Positions 7,201 to 15,648 of a stretch of 17,039 bases of DNA are shown piece after piece (position 1 is the stretch's first letter; every line of letters starts with the position of its first letter). A program made the position numbers and the translations under genes. Location of the stretch: contig JALLPB010001417.1 of assembly GCA_036939975.1 (NCBI GenBank), forward strand, positions 1-17,039. The letters run 5' to 3'. Below the pieces are notes generated by a model. That model was given only the letters and a program-made list of their open reading frames with translations. It ran no database searches and had not been told where the DNA came from. This DNA comes from Cyclostephanos tholiformis. Taxonomy: Eukaryota; Bacillariophyta; Thalassiosirophyceae; Thalassiosirales; Thalassiosiraceae.

Positions 7201-9794
7201 TTCCTTTCGATTGGCCTGATCCTCCCATGGACACCTCTGGCATTGATCCCACCCCCATGGCTCCTTTCCCAAGTCTACCAGCTGAGATGCCTGGTATGGT
7301 GCTTTCTCGCCATGCTCCCCAGGATGTTCCTTCACAGTCCACTTCCCAGGAACCGGATTGGCAACACCTAGCCGCTGAGGCTGCTCGTAATGCTGATTTG
7401 GATATCACGGAGCATCTTCCCCCCCCCCCCGAGGTTATTTCTGTCGATGAAGATGATATTCGATATATTCCTTCTCACAACGCCACCTTACCTCTCCTCA
7501 AGCACGAGCCTATCCTCACGCACGAGCCGCGCCTACCTCTCCACGGTCCTGCCCCCAAGGTCGAAGATGATCCCACCCCTCCGGTAGACCTTCCCCCTCC
7601 CTCCCGTCACCCACGCGTCTCCCACATCCCACCCCCATCACGTCACACACGTACTTCCTCACGTCCTCGTCGTCCTCCACGCCACCTTGATGATTATCAT
7701 GTTTTCGCCACTGTTGCCGAGGAGAAACACCTTCCTCTTACGCACCCCTACCATACGGCTGGGAACACGGACGTTGACCTTGCCATCACGAATGAGGTCT
7801 CCATGGCTCATATTTGCCACTATGTCATGGCCCATACAGCAACGGCATTGGCCCTGTCCAACCAAGGCCACCCCCCCAAGACTCAATATGGGCTTAAAGC
7901 AGGTTTCAGGAAATTTGGTTCCCGTGCTGATGCAGCCGTCACGAAAGAACTTTCTCAGTTGCACACTTTGAATTGTTTTCGCCCTTGTGATCCCACCTCC
8001 CTTTCACGTGATGACCGCCGAAACGCTCTCACCTCTCTCATGTTCCTCACAGAAAAACGCACTGGGGAACTAAAAGCACGTGCATGTGCAAATGGCAGTG
8101 TTCAACGCCAACACATCTCTAAAGAGGAAGCTACGGCCCCTACAGTAACCACGGAGGCCATCTTTATCCAGAGCACCATCTTTGCTCATGAGCAACGGGA
8201 CGTTGCCACCTGTGACATCCCCGGTGCCTTCCTTCAGGCAGATAACCCAGATTACGTCTTGATGCGACTCGATGGTATTCTAGCGGAACTCTTAGTTAAG
8301 GTCGCTCCTTCCCTCTACCGCCAATATGTCACCACAAATGCTAAAGGAAAACCAGTCCTCTATGTCCAACTCGAAAAAGCAGTCTACGGTATGATGAAGA
8401 GTGCCTTACTCTTCTATCGGAAACTTGTCGCCGATCTCATTTCTCTCGATTTTGTGATCAACCCTTATGATCCATGCGTCGCCAACAAAGTCGTTGATGG
8501 CCACCAATTAACTGTTTGCTGGCATGTTGATGACCTTTTCATCGGTCATCATGACCCAGCCGTTGTCACCTCCTTCCTTGATTGGCTTTCGCAACGATAT
8601 GACACGCAACACAAGAAACTGAACGTTGTCCGTGGCCCTCGCCATGACTACCTTGGTATGAATCTCGATTTTTCCTCCAACGGCGAAGTTAAGATTGACA
8701 TGATTCCCTACATAACAAAGATTATCGATTCCTTCCCTGAAAAAATTACGGGGGTGCAATCGACGCCGGCCGGCGATCGCCTTTTCCAAATACGTCCACC
8801 CAACGACGCCAAATACCTATCGGAAACCATGGCTCGTGCCTTCCACCATACCACAGCACAACTTTTATTCTTGTCCCGTGTTCGTCGTGACATTCAAACC
8901 ACCGTTGCTTTTCTTACTACACGGGTGAAACGGCCGGACAATGATGACTGGGGTAAACTCAAACGCGTTCTTAAATATTTATTCTCCACACGTAACTTAC
9001 GCCTCACCCTTTCTGCCGAGTCCCTCACCAACATTACTTGGTACGTCGATGCTGCCCATCAACTTCACGATGATTGTAAAGGACACACGGGTGCTATTCT
9101 TACGTTTGGTCGGGGAGCTGCCACTAGTTCGTCTCTCAAACAAAAAATCCCTTCCAAAAGTTCTTGTGAGAGTGAACTCATAGGATTATATGACAAGATC
9201 AGTGATATATTATGGACACGCCAGTTCCTCGACGCCCAAGGCTACACAATCAAGACAAATATAGTCTATCAAGACAACATGAGTACCCTTTCGTTGGCGA
9301 AGAACGGATATGTATCAACATCCAAACGTTCTAAACACATCAAAGCAAAATATTTTTTTGTCAAACACTTCCACAACACTGGGGAAATTGATCTTCAATA
9401 TTGCCCCACCGAGCAAATGTGGGCCGATGTTCTTACTAAACCCCTTCAAGGTGCCAAGTTCCGCATCATGCGTGCCTTTTTAATGAACTGCCCAGTTGAC
9501 TATTCGGAAACCACCCTCTTGGTTTCTTCTTCTTCTTCTTCTTCTTCTTCTTCTTCTCCTTCCACGGTTTGTCCTCCCAAGTTAGCGACGGACATCCCTC
9601 TCGCTGCTCCGATGAAGCCCCGATCCCATAGGTCCGTGCCTTCACCGCGGGGGTGTGTTATGACAGCTCCACAGTCTCCTGGTACGACTGTACCAATGTC
9701 ACATAAGCGTACAAGTACGCCCATGAAGAACGTGACGTGGAGGGAGGCACTATTTCCACGTCGCCTCCCATCATCACCTCCTTCCTTAGAGTAG
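4260..9794 (+). CDS. Copia gag-pol polyprotein
   Basis: A single frame of 1,844 codons from ATG 4260, including 23 codons from a suspected assembly duplication at 7010-7146. Gag occupies the first ~400 residues and ends in a CCHC knuckle (Cys407, Cys410, His415, Cys420). Protease has LLDSQST around Asp487. Integrase has candidate catalytic Asp695, Asp772 (LMDNEFE) and Glu800 (DIERR). A Pro/Ser-rich linker follows. RT has Asp1319 in CDIPGAF and the Asp1424-Asp1425 pair in HVDDLF. RNase H has Asp1597, Glu1637 and Asp1672, followed by RSKHIKAKYFFVK and DVLTKPL. A Ser run and a 45-codon tail encoded by the 3' LTR close the frame. No frameshift separates gag from pol, so stoichiometry must be set another way. 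ATG 4260 is chosen because the frame upstream has only a TTG. Catalytic assignments are by eye; positions after about 940 shift by 23 if the duplication is artefactual. Confidence 0.95.
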   Translation: MGNIKQVEPQAHKPPEDGAVQQQRRKGRHGRNRWNNSPGGSGGGSNLTAKFPTRNKDLPETAVFDNTGQVDAANFQRALKAMSNYLHTTYSAEVGDAILKMHPVSIPIEEEPPRRLDPDTNQVIPLSSWEEYKWKKTYTEQSNKLKVYTDSMPKAYIHIYNQCSTTLKNDLEASSSFPSVESSKDPIALLKLIQGLCCSYDSKTQSVMATVASQKKLFTFFQRDGMDNSTYHREFVAHVDTIETYGGVGAIGITPTFVAQKLLELSQEGACRDIANPTKTELAAAHKAVRDEFLAALMLSGANRDRYGALRTELANQYGFGNDLYPKSIDQCLTMMNRRVDATPPRPHRGASSAQPPREVKQEGEALVFAQDSDKPSPTKAPLSLPKSSSSSSSGSRSGKKVRTVVCRNCGQQGHVSAVCPRKQPPPEQIHAMAAAPDDASVTSDEDSVLILAQVHDTLSPPPDELVLTQACTLPRRPISSDLVLLDSQSTVHLFSDPTHVNNIRPAARPIRVHCNKGTLETTHEADFGHTPVFFDPRGIANVLSLYQLGQKFKVTYDSTDRGGVFQVFTNDGVVEFKPTGTGLHAIDLRDNPAAAYILVNDADLSSPSPVKTIRRNYEGFSKRQIRQATAARRLMGMIGAPTEREFQGLVRQNLLKDCPITNDDIINAHKIFGPDLANIRGKTVRRRPEHVHADIVAIPQDILDCQSNVTLVADVLFVNNVPFLVSSSRHINLTTIEHVPTRTASKLGALLHRIINVYSRAGFHVHTILMDNEFEKVKDHVPQATLNTTAAAEHVGDIERRIRVIKERCRGIICTLPYTRLPQIMLIHLLHHVVMWLNNFPVDNGISNRFSPREIILRHKLDYKHHCRVPFGGYCEVHEDNSPTNTMKSRGIPAICLGPTGNIQGTYNFLNLATGLVIKRRQFIELPAPDSVIKRVESXVIKRRQFIELPAPDSVIKRVESLASSGGVSTSLNFANRHKIPFDWPDPPMDTSGIDPTPMAPFPSLPAEMPGMVLSRHAPQDVPSQSTSQEPDWQHLAAEAARNADLDITEHLPPPPEVISVDEDDIRYIPSHNATLPLLKHEPILTHEPRLPLHGPAPKVEDDPTPPVDLPPPSRHPRVSHIPPPSRHTRTSSRPRRPPRHLDDYHVFATVAEEKHLPLTHPYHTAGNTDVDLAITNEVSMAHICHYVMAHTATALALSNQGHPPKTQYGLKAGFRKFGSRADAAVTKELSQLHTLNCFRPCDPTSLSRDDRRNALTSLMFLTEKRTGELKARACANGSVQRQHISKEEATAPTVTTEAIFIQSTIFAHEQRDVATCDIPGAFLQADNPDYVLMRLDGILAELLVKVAPSLYRQYVTTNAKGKPVLYVQLEKAVYGMMKSALLFYRKLVADLISLDFVINPYDPCVANKVVDGHQLTVCWHVDDLFIGHHDPAVVTSFLDWLSQRYDTQHKKLNVVRGPRHDYLGMNLDFSSNGEVKIDMIPYITKIIDSFPEKITGVQSTPAGDRLFQIRPPNDAKYLSETMARAFHHTTAQLLFLSRVRRDIQTTVAFLTTRVKRPDNDDWGKLKRVLKYLFSTRNLRLTLSAESLTNITWYVDAAHQLHDDCKGHTGAILTFGRGAATSSSLKQKIPSKSSCESELIGLYDKISDILWTRQFLDAQGYTIKTNIVYQDNMSTLSLAKNGYVSTSKRSKHIKAKYFFVKHFHNTGEIDLQYCPTEQMWADVLTKPLQGAKFRIMRAFLMNCPVDYSETTLLVSSSSSSSSSSSPSTVCPPKLATDIPLAAPMKPRSHRSVPSPRGCVMTAPQSPGTTVPMSHKRTSTPMKNVTWREALFPRRLPSSPPSLE
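7010..7146 (+). repeat. Perfect 68-nt duplication around a single N (probable assembly join)
   Basis: 7010-7077 and 7079-7146 are identical and separated by one N at 7078. The repeated text encodes the VIKRRQFIELPAPDS segment, which copia elements carry once at the end of the integrase region. Two overlapping contig ends joined by a minimal gap explain this best. The 69-nt period leaves the frame intact. Confidence 0.9.
9524..9557 (+). repeat. (TTC)n microsatellite coding poly-Ser
   Basis: About eleven TTC/TCT units near the end of gag-pol, read as a run of serines just after RNase H. The complementary strand reads as poly-Glu and creates a spurious minus-strand frame. Confidence 0.85.
9647..9655 (+). 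other. Weak polypurine tract before the 3' LTR
   Basis: GCGGGGGTG directly abuts the TG of the right LTR and is the only G-rich run at the position where plus-strand synthesis should be primed. It is interrupted by pyrimidines, so the call is tentative. Confidence 0.35.
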
Positions 9795-9882
9795 AGAGCG
9801 CAATAGCTCATTAAATTAATCAATATCTCGATTTCCAATGTCAAATCGGCTATCGATTACTTTCATCGCTATCGCCTCAACA
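9656..9882 (+). repeat. 3' LTR (227 bp)
   Basis: Copy of 3810-4036 with no difference seen. Its first 139 bp contain the last 45 codons and the TAG (9792-9794) of gag-pol. The end of the LTR is 188 bp upstream of the PWP2 start codon in the same orientation, so read-out transcription could reach PWP2. Confidence 0.97.
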
Positions 9883-9887
9883 CTGCA
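9883..9887. repeat. Right target-site duplication CTGCA
   Basis: Exact copy of 3805-3809 directly after the right LTR. Confidence 0.95.
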
Positions 9888-9939
9888 TGCACTGAGAGGG
9901 GGGACCATCGTACCAACGTCTTCCAACGTAGGAATCCAT
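9888..9939 (-). pseudogene. Detached 5' coding fragment of the methyltransferase gene
   Basis: ATG at 9939-9937 opens a frame of 17 codons plus one base. Across the empty insertion site it continues in phase into the frame at 3809 (minus). TGA lies directly before this ATG in frame, which supports it as the first codon unless an upstream exon is spliced in. The encoded residues are aromatic and Arg-rich (RRWYDGPP). The adjoining 131 bp is shared with the divergent PWP2 gene, so the native promoter is now separated from most of the coding region by 6 kb. Confidence 0.65.
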
Positions 9940-10070
9940 TCAAATCAATTTTTCCCGCGCAAAACTACAGGGTTTCGTTGACCACCCGTATCGTCGAAGA
10001 AAAGAGAGTACGATATTTTTTAGGATTTCGAACATCGTACTCTAGGCAGGTAGTAGCACTCGCACCGTCA
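9940..10070. promoter_or_regulatory. Compact divergent promoter of the methyltransferase and PWP2 genes
   Basis: 131 bp separates the predicted start codons of the minus-strand methyltransferase and plus-strand PWP2. It includes TTTTTCCCGCGCAAAA at 9950-9965. No TATA box is obvious. The retrotransposon lies 55 bp beyond it on the methyltransferase side. Confidence 0.5.
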
Positions 10071-13000
10071 ATGAAGTTCAATTACAAGCTCCATCGACTC
10101 TGCGGCGCCTCCTACGGCACGCCCGCCGCCACTGGATCGAACACCCTCTCCTCCTCGTCGAAGGGAGCGAATATCGTCTTCACCTCCGATGGCAATTCCG
10201 TATTGTCGCCCGTGGGGAATCGCGTGCAGGTGTTGGACCTGCTCCATCATGGCTGCAGGACGTTGCCGATCGAGGCACGGTCGAACATACGTCGCATCGC
10301 CCTCTCCCCCGATGACGACCGGCTGCTAATAATAGTCGACGTCAACTCGTACGCAATGCTCGTGAATTACCGTCGCGGCGTGGTGTTGCATCGATTCAAA
10401 TTCAGGTGGCCGGTGCGCGACATGAGGTTCAGTCCCGACGGGAGCAAGTTCGCCGTGAGTCACGGTCGTTTCGTTCAGGTTTGGCACACCCCGGGCATAC
10501 GTCGCGAATTCGCGCCGTTGGTGTTGCATCGAAATTACACGGGATTGACGGGCGACGTGACGACCTTGGATTGGAGCGGCGATTCGTCCGTCCTACTTGC
10601 GGGGGGGAAGGATTGTCAGGCCAGGGTATGGACCGTGGATACCGTCAAAGATTACGAACCGTGGACGTTGATCGGGCACAAGAAGCCATTGATCGGCGTG
10701 CATTTCGAGGATGTGCGCAGGACGTTGGCGACGAGGGATCAATTCTTCTCGGGAGGCGAGGGGAATACGGGGAGCACGTTGTCGGGGAAGTTGGTTGGAC
10801 GGTGTTATACCGTGAGTCAGGACGGAGTTATATGCACTAGGGAGTGCCGGAGGGAAGTGGAGGAGGGCGACGATATCGCCTCCGGCGTAATCGAGTCCGG
10901 CCCGGGTGGACCGGGGGATGATGCGGTCGATTTCTTCTCCGGGGGCGACGGGGGGGTGGCGGCAACTTTTATATCGAAAAAGGTGGGTGTCAATGGAGGC
11001 ATCATCGACCAGGCCCATGCGATCGTCAAGGCACGATGGGGGACCACCTCCCGCCATTACTTCAATGCCAACTCCTCGACTCAAGACGTGGTATCCACGT
11101 CCTACTCTCATGCGCATTCCCTCCTGGTGGTTGGCTTTTCCACGGGACTCTTCGGTCTGTACGAGCTCCCGTCGCTTTCGAATATACACACCCTGTCGCT
11201 CTCGCATTCCACGATTGGTACGGTTTCCATCAACCCCTCGGCCGAGTGGCTCGCCTTCGGCTGTCCCAAGACGCAGCAACTGCTCATCTGGGAATGGAGG
11301 TCCGAACAATACATCCTAAAGCAAAGTGGACACGCATACGGTATGAGGTGCTTGGCATACTCGCCCGACGGTATCGTTGTTGCGACGGGGGGGGAGGATG
11401 GGACTGTCAAATTGTGGAACTCGCAGTCGGGATTTTGCTACGTAACACTACCGAAATCCCACACGGCCGCGATTACCGCGGTGGAATTCGCGAATCCCAC
11501 CGTGGTATTATCGTCGTCGTTGGACGGGACGGTCCGCGCGCACGACTTGCATCGGTATCGTAATTTCAAAACGTACACCTCCGATATTCCGTGTCAATTC
11601 CTGAGCATGGCAGTGGACAAATCGGGCGAGGTCGTGTGCGCTGGATCTGCCGAGCCATTCCGTGTATGCGTGTGGTCGGTCCAGACGGGCAGGTTGACGG
11701 ATGTTCTCACCGGTCACCTGGGTCCCGTGTCTAGTTTGGCGTTTCATCCTATTCGAGGATCGTTGGTAAGTGCATCTCTTGGGTATCGATGTTGTATGTG
11801 TTTGACGTTCACGTCAACGACTGACAATGCGCGTGTTATAAAACAAGGCAAGTGCAAGCTGGGATGGTACAGTCAAAGTTTGGGACCTTTACAAGAACAA
11901 CTCAACGCCAGAGACGTTCGAGTGTGGAGCCGATGTCGTTTGTGTCGCATTCCGTCCAGATGGTAACCAGGTGTGCAGTGGCACGATCAGGGGACTCTTG
12001 AGGTTTTGGAATGTTGAAGATGGCAGCTTAGTTTGCGAGATTGACGGACAGAAGGATATCAAGGGAGGTATGTGATCAATTCATGTGGCGTTGTACATTT
12101 TTCCATTTGACGAGGAGTTTGACCTAAACATTTGAGGCTCGCGTTTTCTGAATAGGACGCAAGATGAATGACAGAACGACAGCGGACAACAACGCAGCTT
12201 CAAGGTACTTTACAAGCATCACCTACTCAGCTGACGGAACGTGTCTCTTAGCAGGAGGGAACAGCAAATATGTGTGCATATATGAGATTTCACAACAAAT
12301 ACTGCTGAAAAAATTTCAGATAAGCTTTAATCGAAGCCTAGATGGGGTCCTCGACGAGGTAAGCGTTCAACATTGTTCACGTCTCTGACTTAAATAAGCT
12401 GATGCTCATCTCAAACTCCGAAATCGATTAGCTCCACTCAAAAAATCTTGGAGACGGCGGCCCTCTTGACGACGAACACGACTCTGCGGATGAAAATAAC
12501 AATTCAACACCTCACCTCCCCGGTGCGAAACGTGCGGACGACGGATCGCGAAAAAGTCGAGTGGAAGTTCTCACGATGCAAGTCTCCTTCTCGCCCACAG
12601 GTCGGGAATGGTCAACGGTGTCTGGAGAAGGCCTTCATGTGTACTCCTTGGATGACGACATGATATTCGACCCCATGGCTCTCACTGAAGCCGTGACGCC
12701 AAGTGCGGTGCAGGCAAATGTACGGAAAGGGAAATACGCCATGGCTTTACTTATGAGTTTACATTTGAACGAATTTGCATTAGTTAAGAGTGTGGTCGAG
12801 GACACGCCATATGAATCCATTGCGACAGTTGTCCGTTCCGTAGGTCATGAGCATCTCAGCCAACTGATTCAATTTCTTTCGAAATGCATGGAGGACTCAC
12901 CTCATGTAGAGTACTATCTTCAGTGGTGCTTGGAATTGCTTCAGACGCACGGTTTGTTCATGGAGAAGAATAGGGGAAAGTATTTGAGATCGTTCCGAGC

Positions 13001-13118
13001 TTTATTTAGAGTGGTGCAGTCCCGATATGTCGATTTAAGAGCAATATGTGACGACAATAAGTATTCCTTGGATTTCCTCCATAGCCAGGCCAATCTTCTT
13101 TTACGTGGGCATGGATAA
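10071..13118 (+). CDS. PWP2: Periodic tryptophan protein 2 (UTP1), SSU-processome WD40 protein (four exons)
   Basis: A nucleolar component of the UTP-B subcomplex that binds the 5' ETS and supports early 18S rRNA processing. Exons 10071-11765, 11848-12067, 12156-12358 and 12432-13118 total 2,805 nt (934 aa plus TAA). Introns are 82, 88 and 73 nt, all GT-AG, with donors GTAAGT, GTATGT and GTAAGC. Joins restore WD repeats (GSL-ASASWDGTVKVWD). The start MKFNYKLHRLCG and LLSPVGNRVQVLDL resemble the yeast N-terminus. WD repeats fill about residues 20-700, including SSSLDGTVRAHDLHRYRNF and SGEVVCAGS. An acidic, Asn-rich linker follows in exon 4. The C-terminal helical Utp12 domain spans about 800-905 and ends near DNKYSLDFL. 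Yeast Pwp2 is 923 aa, so the model is full length. A Gly/Asp-rich insert lies mid-protein (about residues 265-310). Confidence 0.96.
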
Positions 13119-13608
13119 TTGAACTAATTTCAATCTGCACTATTTTATTTTGCATATCCCTATTAGTCATTGATCCTGAAGGTGTACGACAATTTCCTGA
13201 ACGCAGCACTGCTTCCCGAGAGGCAGATAAATCTAGGTAGAGGTAGTGACTTAAGTGTTCATGTGTATGCAGTCAGAGAGATCGTAGGTGTTTCTAATAT
13301 AAAGTACCTATTTTACAGTTAAGTCATAAAAATGGCAAATCGCCAGATAGACTTCAGGAAAATGTTTGCATAGAGTATTCGCTGCTTGGACAGCATTAGA
13401 TGCAACGTTGAGGTATCTGAAAGAGACACAACATCTATCGAAGTTGTGGCGCTATGTCTAATAGTTTATATCTACTGTTGCCAACATTTCAAAATGCCTG
13501 AATTGAGTTAACGCATGATCATGAGAATAATCGCACAAATCAAGACGATTATTCAATTATCTGATCCAGAATCCAGAATACAGCCCACCCTTACTTCAAC
13601 TACGTTTA
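13119..13608. other. Non-coding stretch downstream of PWP2
   Basis: About 490 bp, AT-rich, with no convincing gene on either strand. A short plus-strand open stretch near 13169-13320 (reading LILKVYDNFLNAALLPERQ) has no ATG and no recognised relative. It could be decayed sequence. Confidence 0.4.
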
Positions 13609-13782
13609 TCATGTCACTTGCTTCTTCGTACTATTATCTTGCGGGCTTACGCGTCGCCCAATCTTGGGACTCCGTGGCACTTTCTGTTGAGCAACCGCCG
13701 CTTGAATCTTGTTAGTGTCCTTCTTATGCGCATTGAGATCTCGCGTCGCATCCCGTTCCTGAAAGAAAAGCGACGCGAACAT
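13609..13782 (-). CDS. Small ORF (57 aa), or last exon of an unrecognised gene, hypothetical
   Basis: ATG 13782-13780 to TGA 13611-13609 encodes 57 residues that are polar and basic after a hydrophobic start (MFASLFFQERDATRDLNAHK). A Gln/Ala/Lys helix-like stretch and a PRSPK motif follow. The frame coincides with a more GC-rich island between AT-rich flanks, which favours coding. CTTTTCTTTCAG-GAACGG on this strand is also a good splice acceptor, so it may instead be a terminal exon whose upstream exon is not identified. Plus-strand frames also cross this island, and the family is not recognised. Confidence 0.3.
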   Translation of the reverse strand: MFASLFFQERDATRDLNAHKKDTNKIQAAVAQQKVPRSPKIGRRVSPQDNSTKKQVT

Positions 13783-14183
13783 GTTGCCGAATTAATTGTC
13801 TATATTGAGTTGCCCAGTCTTGTCGTTGAGCGTACTATTAATGCTTTGCTAGGTAAAATATATATGGACAACAAAAAATGGACTTTTTTTGTTGGCCATT
13901 CACATGTGGTTACTACCATAAATAACAAAAACAAAAATGGTGACACGGAGAGGACGTCGGGCGAAGAGAGTGTCAAGTCCTGACACGAGGGGTCGAATCG
14001 CGCTCTCTCTTGATATCTGTGAAAATGCAAAATAATGCCTGTGTCTGTCCGTCCGTCCGTCTGTCCTCCCTGTTCGGGACTCAGTGACGAGATGATGTTG
14101 TATGGGGGACTCACATTTCCCCCACAAACCTGTGCTTGCATCCATCTCCCGGCCTACCGTGCTCTCATACGCACAAGAACTTC
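13783..14183. other. Upstream region of ITPA with a TCCG/TCTG microsatellite
   Basis: About 400 bp with no supported gene. It holds AT-rich stretches (about 13855-13890) and a pyrimidine tetranucleotide tract of GTCTGTCCGTCC type at about 14042-14066. An ATG at 14136 is in frame with the ITPA start chosen at 14184 and would add 16 residues. Confidence 0.45.
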
Positions 14184-15538
14184 ATGGCGCGGAAATTCAT
14201 CATGACGAAGACCGGCCTACTTGCGATCAATTCGACATTGCTGTTCGCAGGTGTCGCATGCGGATTGTCCAGCGGAACTATCAATCGGCGAGCATGTCCT
14301 CCATTGTTCAGTTCCATGGATGATAATATAGTCGTCGAATCGCCGAGCGGTGGCGCTGGTTCCTGGCGCCGAATGGCAAAGGAATACCAGGAAAATCCGA
14401 CGAAATCATTCGGTGGGAAAAGGTTGAATATTGCATTCGTAGTGAGTTGTCATCCTAAGGATTTGATCCTACCACTGTTTTTTATTCGCATGCAGCACAA
14501 ACCTGGCAATGCAACACCTTTCGTCGACTAAACCAAATTCGTCATTAATCTCTGGAAGACCGGGAATGCGATGAAGCAGAAGGAAATCAATCTTATCCTC
14601 TCGAAAAATGCGGCAACTTCAGACGATGGCGAATGTTTTGTTAATTTGCGGATACTTGATGTTGGTAAGTTGGGCTGCCTGTGAAATATATTTATCATCT
14701 TATTTTTAATGAATTGTCAACTCAAGTGTGTGATGAACCGCAATTTATCGCACAGATCTACCGGAAATACAAGGTGAGCATATCATATCAATCCCTAATG
14801 TAAAAAAATTAAAATCAATTCATCCAATTATGCGTTTTTACGAATGTAAGAAATTAGCACGGAAGCGGTTGCAAAGAATAAAGCAATACAAGGAGCCCAA
14901 TTAGCAGGTGGAGCATGTGTTGTAGAAGACACAAGCTTAGAGTTCAATGCCTTGGGCGGGATGCCTGGTCCATTTATTAAGTGGTTTCAGGACAAATTAG
15001 GTTGCGACGTGAGTACGTGGTGTATTTATTTGGATTCACGTTATTCTTTTCAATCAAAGTTTTTGTTTCCTTTCCATCACAGGGCCTTTACAAAATTTTG
15101 ATTGGATATGAGGACAAAAGTGCTACGGTGAGTCATCGACGACTTTTCTTAATATATATTGCAATTTATCACTTATTTTCTCCTCGTCGCCTATTCTTTT
15201 GATGGTGCTCCTCACAGGCGGTTTGTACATTGGCCTTTTGTCCTTACCCGCATGCGGATCCTATTGTTTTCACTGGGAGGTGTACTGGTACTATTGTCCA
15301 GCCTACGGAAGGTGGAGGGTTCGGATGGGATTCAATTTTCGTTCCAGATGGCCAGACGGAACCATTCTCGCGCATGGAGACGGAAAAGAAATGCGAACTG
15401 AGCCATCGTAGCAAGGCCGTACTTAAATGGGCTGATTGGTTGGGGAAAAATATCGACGAACTTTATGAACGACAATATGGACGCCCGGCTATCGGGCACA
15501 AAGGGTTAGACTTCAAACCATCAAGTTATGAGCAATAA
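14184..15538 (+). CDS. ITPA: Inosine triphosphate pyrophosphatase, HAM1 family (six exons)
   Basis: Hydrolyses ITP, dITP and XTP to monophosphates, clearing deaminated purines from the nucleotide pool. Exons 14184-14441, 14559-14664, 14756-14773, 14851-15008, 15083-15127 and 15218-15538 join to 906 nt (301 aa plus TAA). All five introns (117, 91, 77, 74 and 90 nt) are GT-AG. The splices restore family motifs: [25 protein letters not shown], then [60 protein letters not shown] and SHRSKAV. The catalytic core starts near residue 81. The first ~80 residues are an extension with a hydrophobic stretch (about 11-29), suggesting an organelle or secretory targeting sequence, whereas most ITPases are cytosolic and about 190-200 aa. 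The in-frame ATG at 14136 is an alternative start. The third exon is only 18 nt. Confidence 0.93.
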
Positions 15539-15648
15539 TGTTGCGTTCGGAAACGACGCAAGCCTTTATCAGTAGAAAATTTATGACTCAGCTATAATTA
15601 TTCCTTGTGTTTTGTTTTTCGTATTGGACTAATGAAATAATTTTACAT
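15539..15648. other. Convergent spacer between ITPA and the membrane-protein gene
   Basis: 110 bp between two facing stop codons, AT-rich towards the right. It must contain both polyadenylation regions. No other feature is seen. Confidence 0.5.

Larger units (their letters stand above)
3810..9882 (+). mobile_element. Complete Ty1/copia LTR retrotransposon (CoDi-like), 6,073 bp
   Basis: Bounded by two 227-bp LTRs (TGTTATG...CTCAACA, with TG/CA ends) that are identical by eye and flanked by a perfect 5-bp duplication. Internal order is leader, gag with CCHC knuckle, protease, integrase, reverse transcriptase, RNase H. Integrase ahead of RT defines Ty1/copia (Pseudoviridae-type) rather than Ty3/gypsy. 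The gag-pol frame is uninterrupted apart from an N at 7078. Identical LTRs and an open frame suggest a very recent insertion that may still be competent. It lies in sense orientation to PWP2 and antisense to the methyltransferase it splits. Placement among diatom CoDi lineages is inferred from motif style and is untested. Confidence 0.97.

Noticed and set aside
9500..9844. Minus-strand frame with a poly-Glu run at the 3' end of the element
   Set aside because: The Glu run is the complement of the TTC microsatellite and the rest is antisense LTR; no start context or homology.
13618..13983. Plus-strand 121-codon frame in the PWP2-ITPA gap
   Set aside because: It runs from the GC island into AT-rich sequence with low-complexity Asn/Lys and has no recognisable domain. 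The opposite-strand frame fits the island better.
13983..14000. tRNA-like B-box (GGGTCGAATCGC)
   Set aside because: No matching acceptor, D or anticodon arms could be folded around it.
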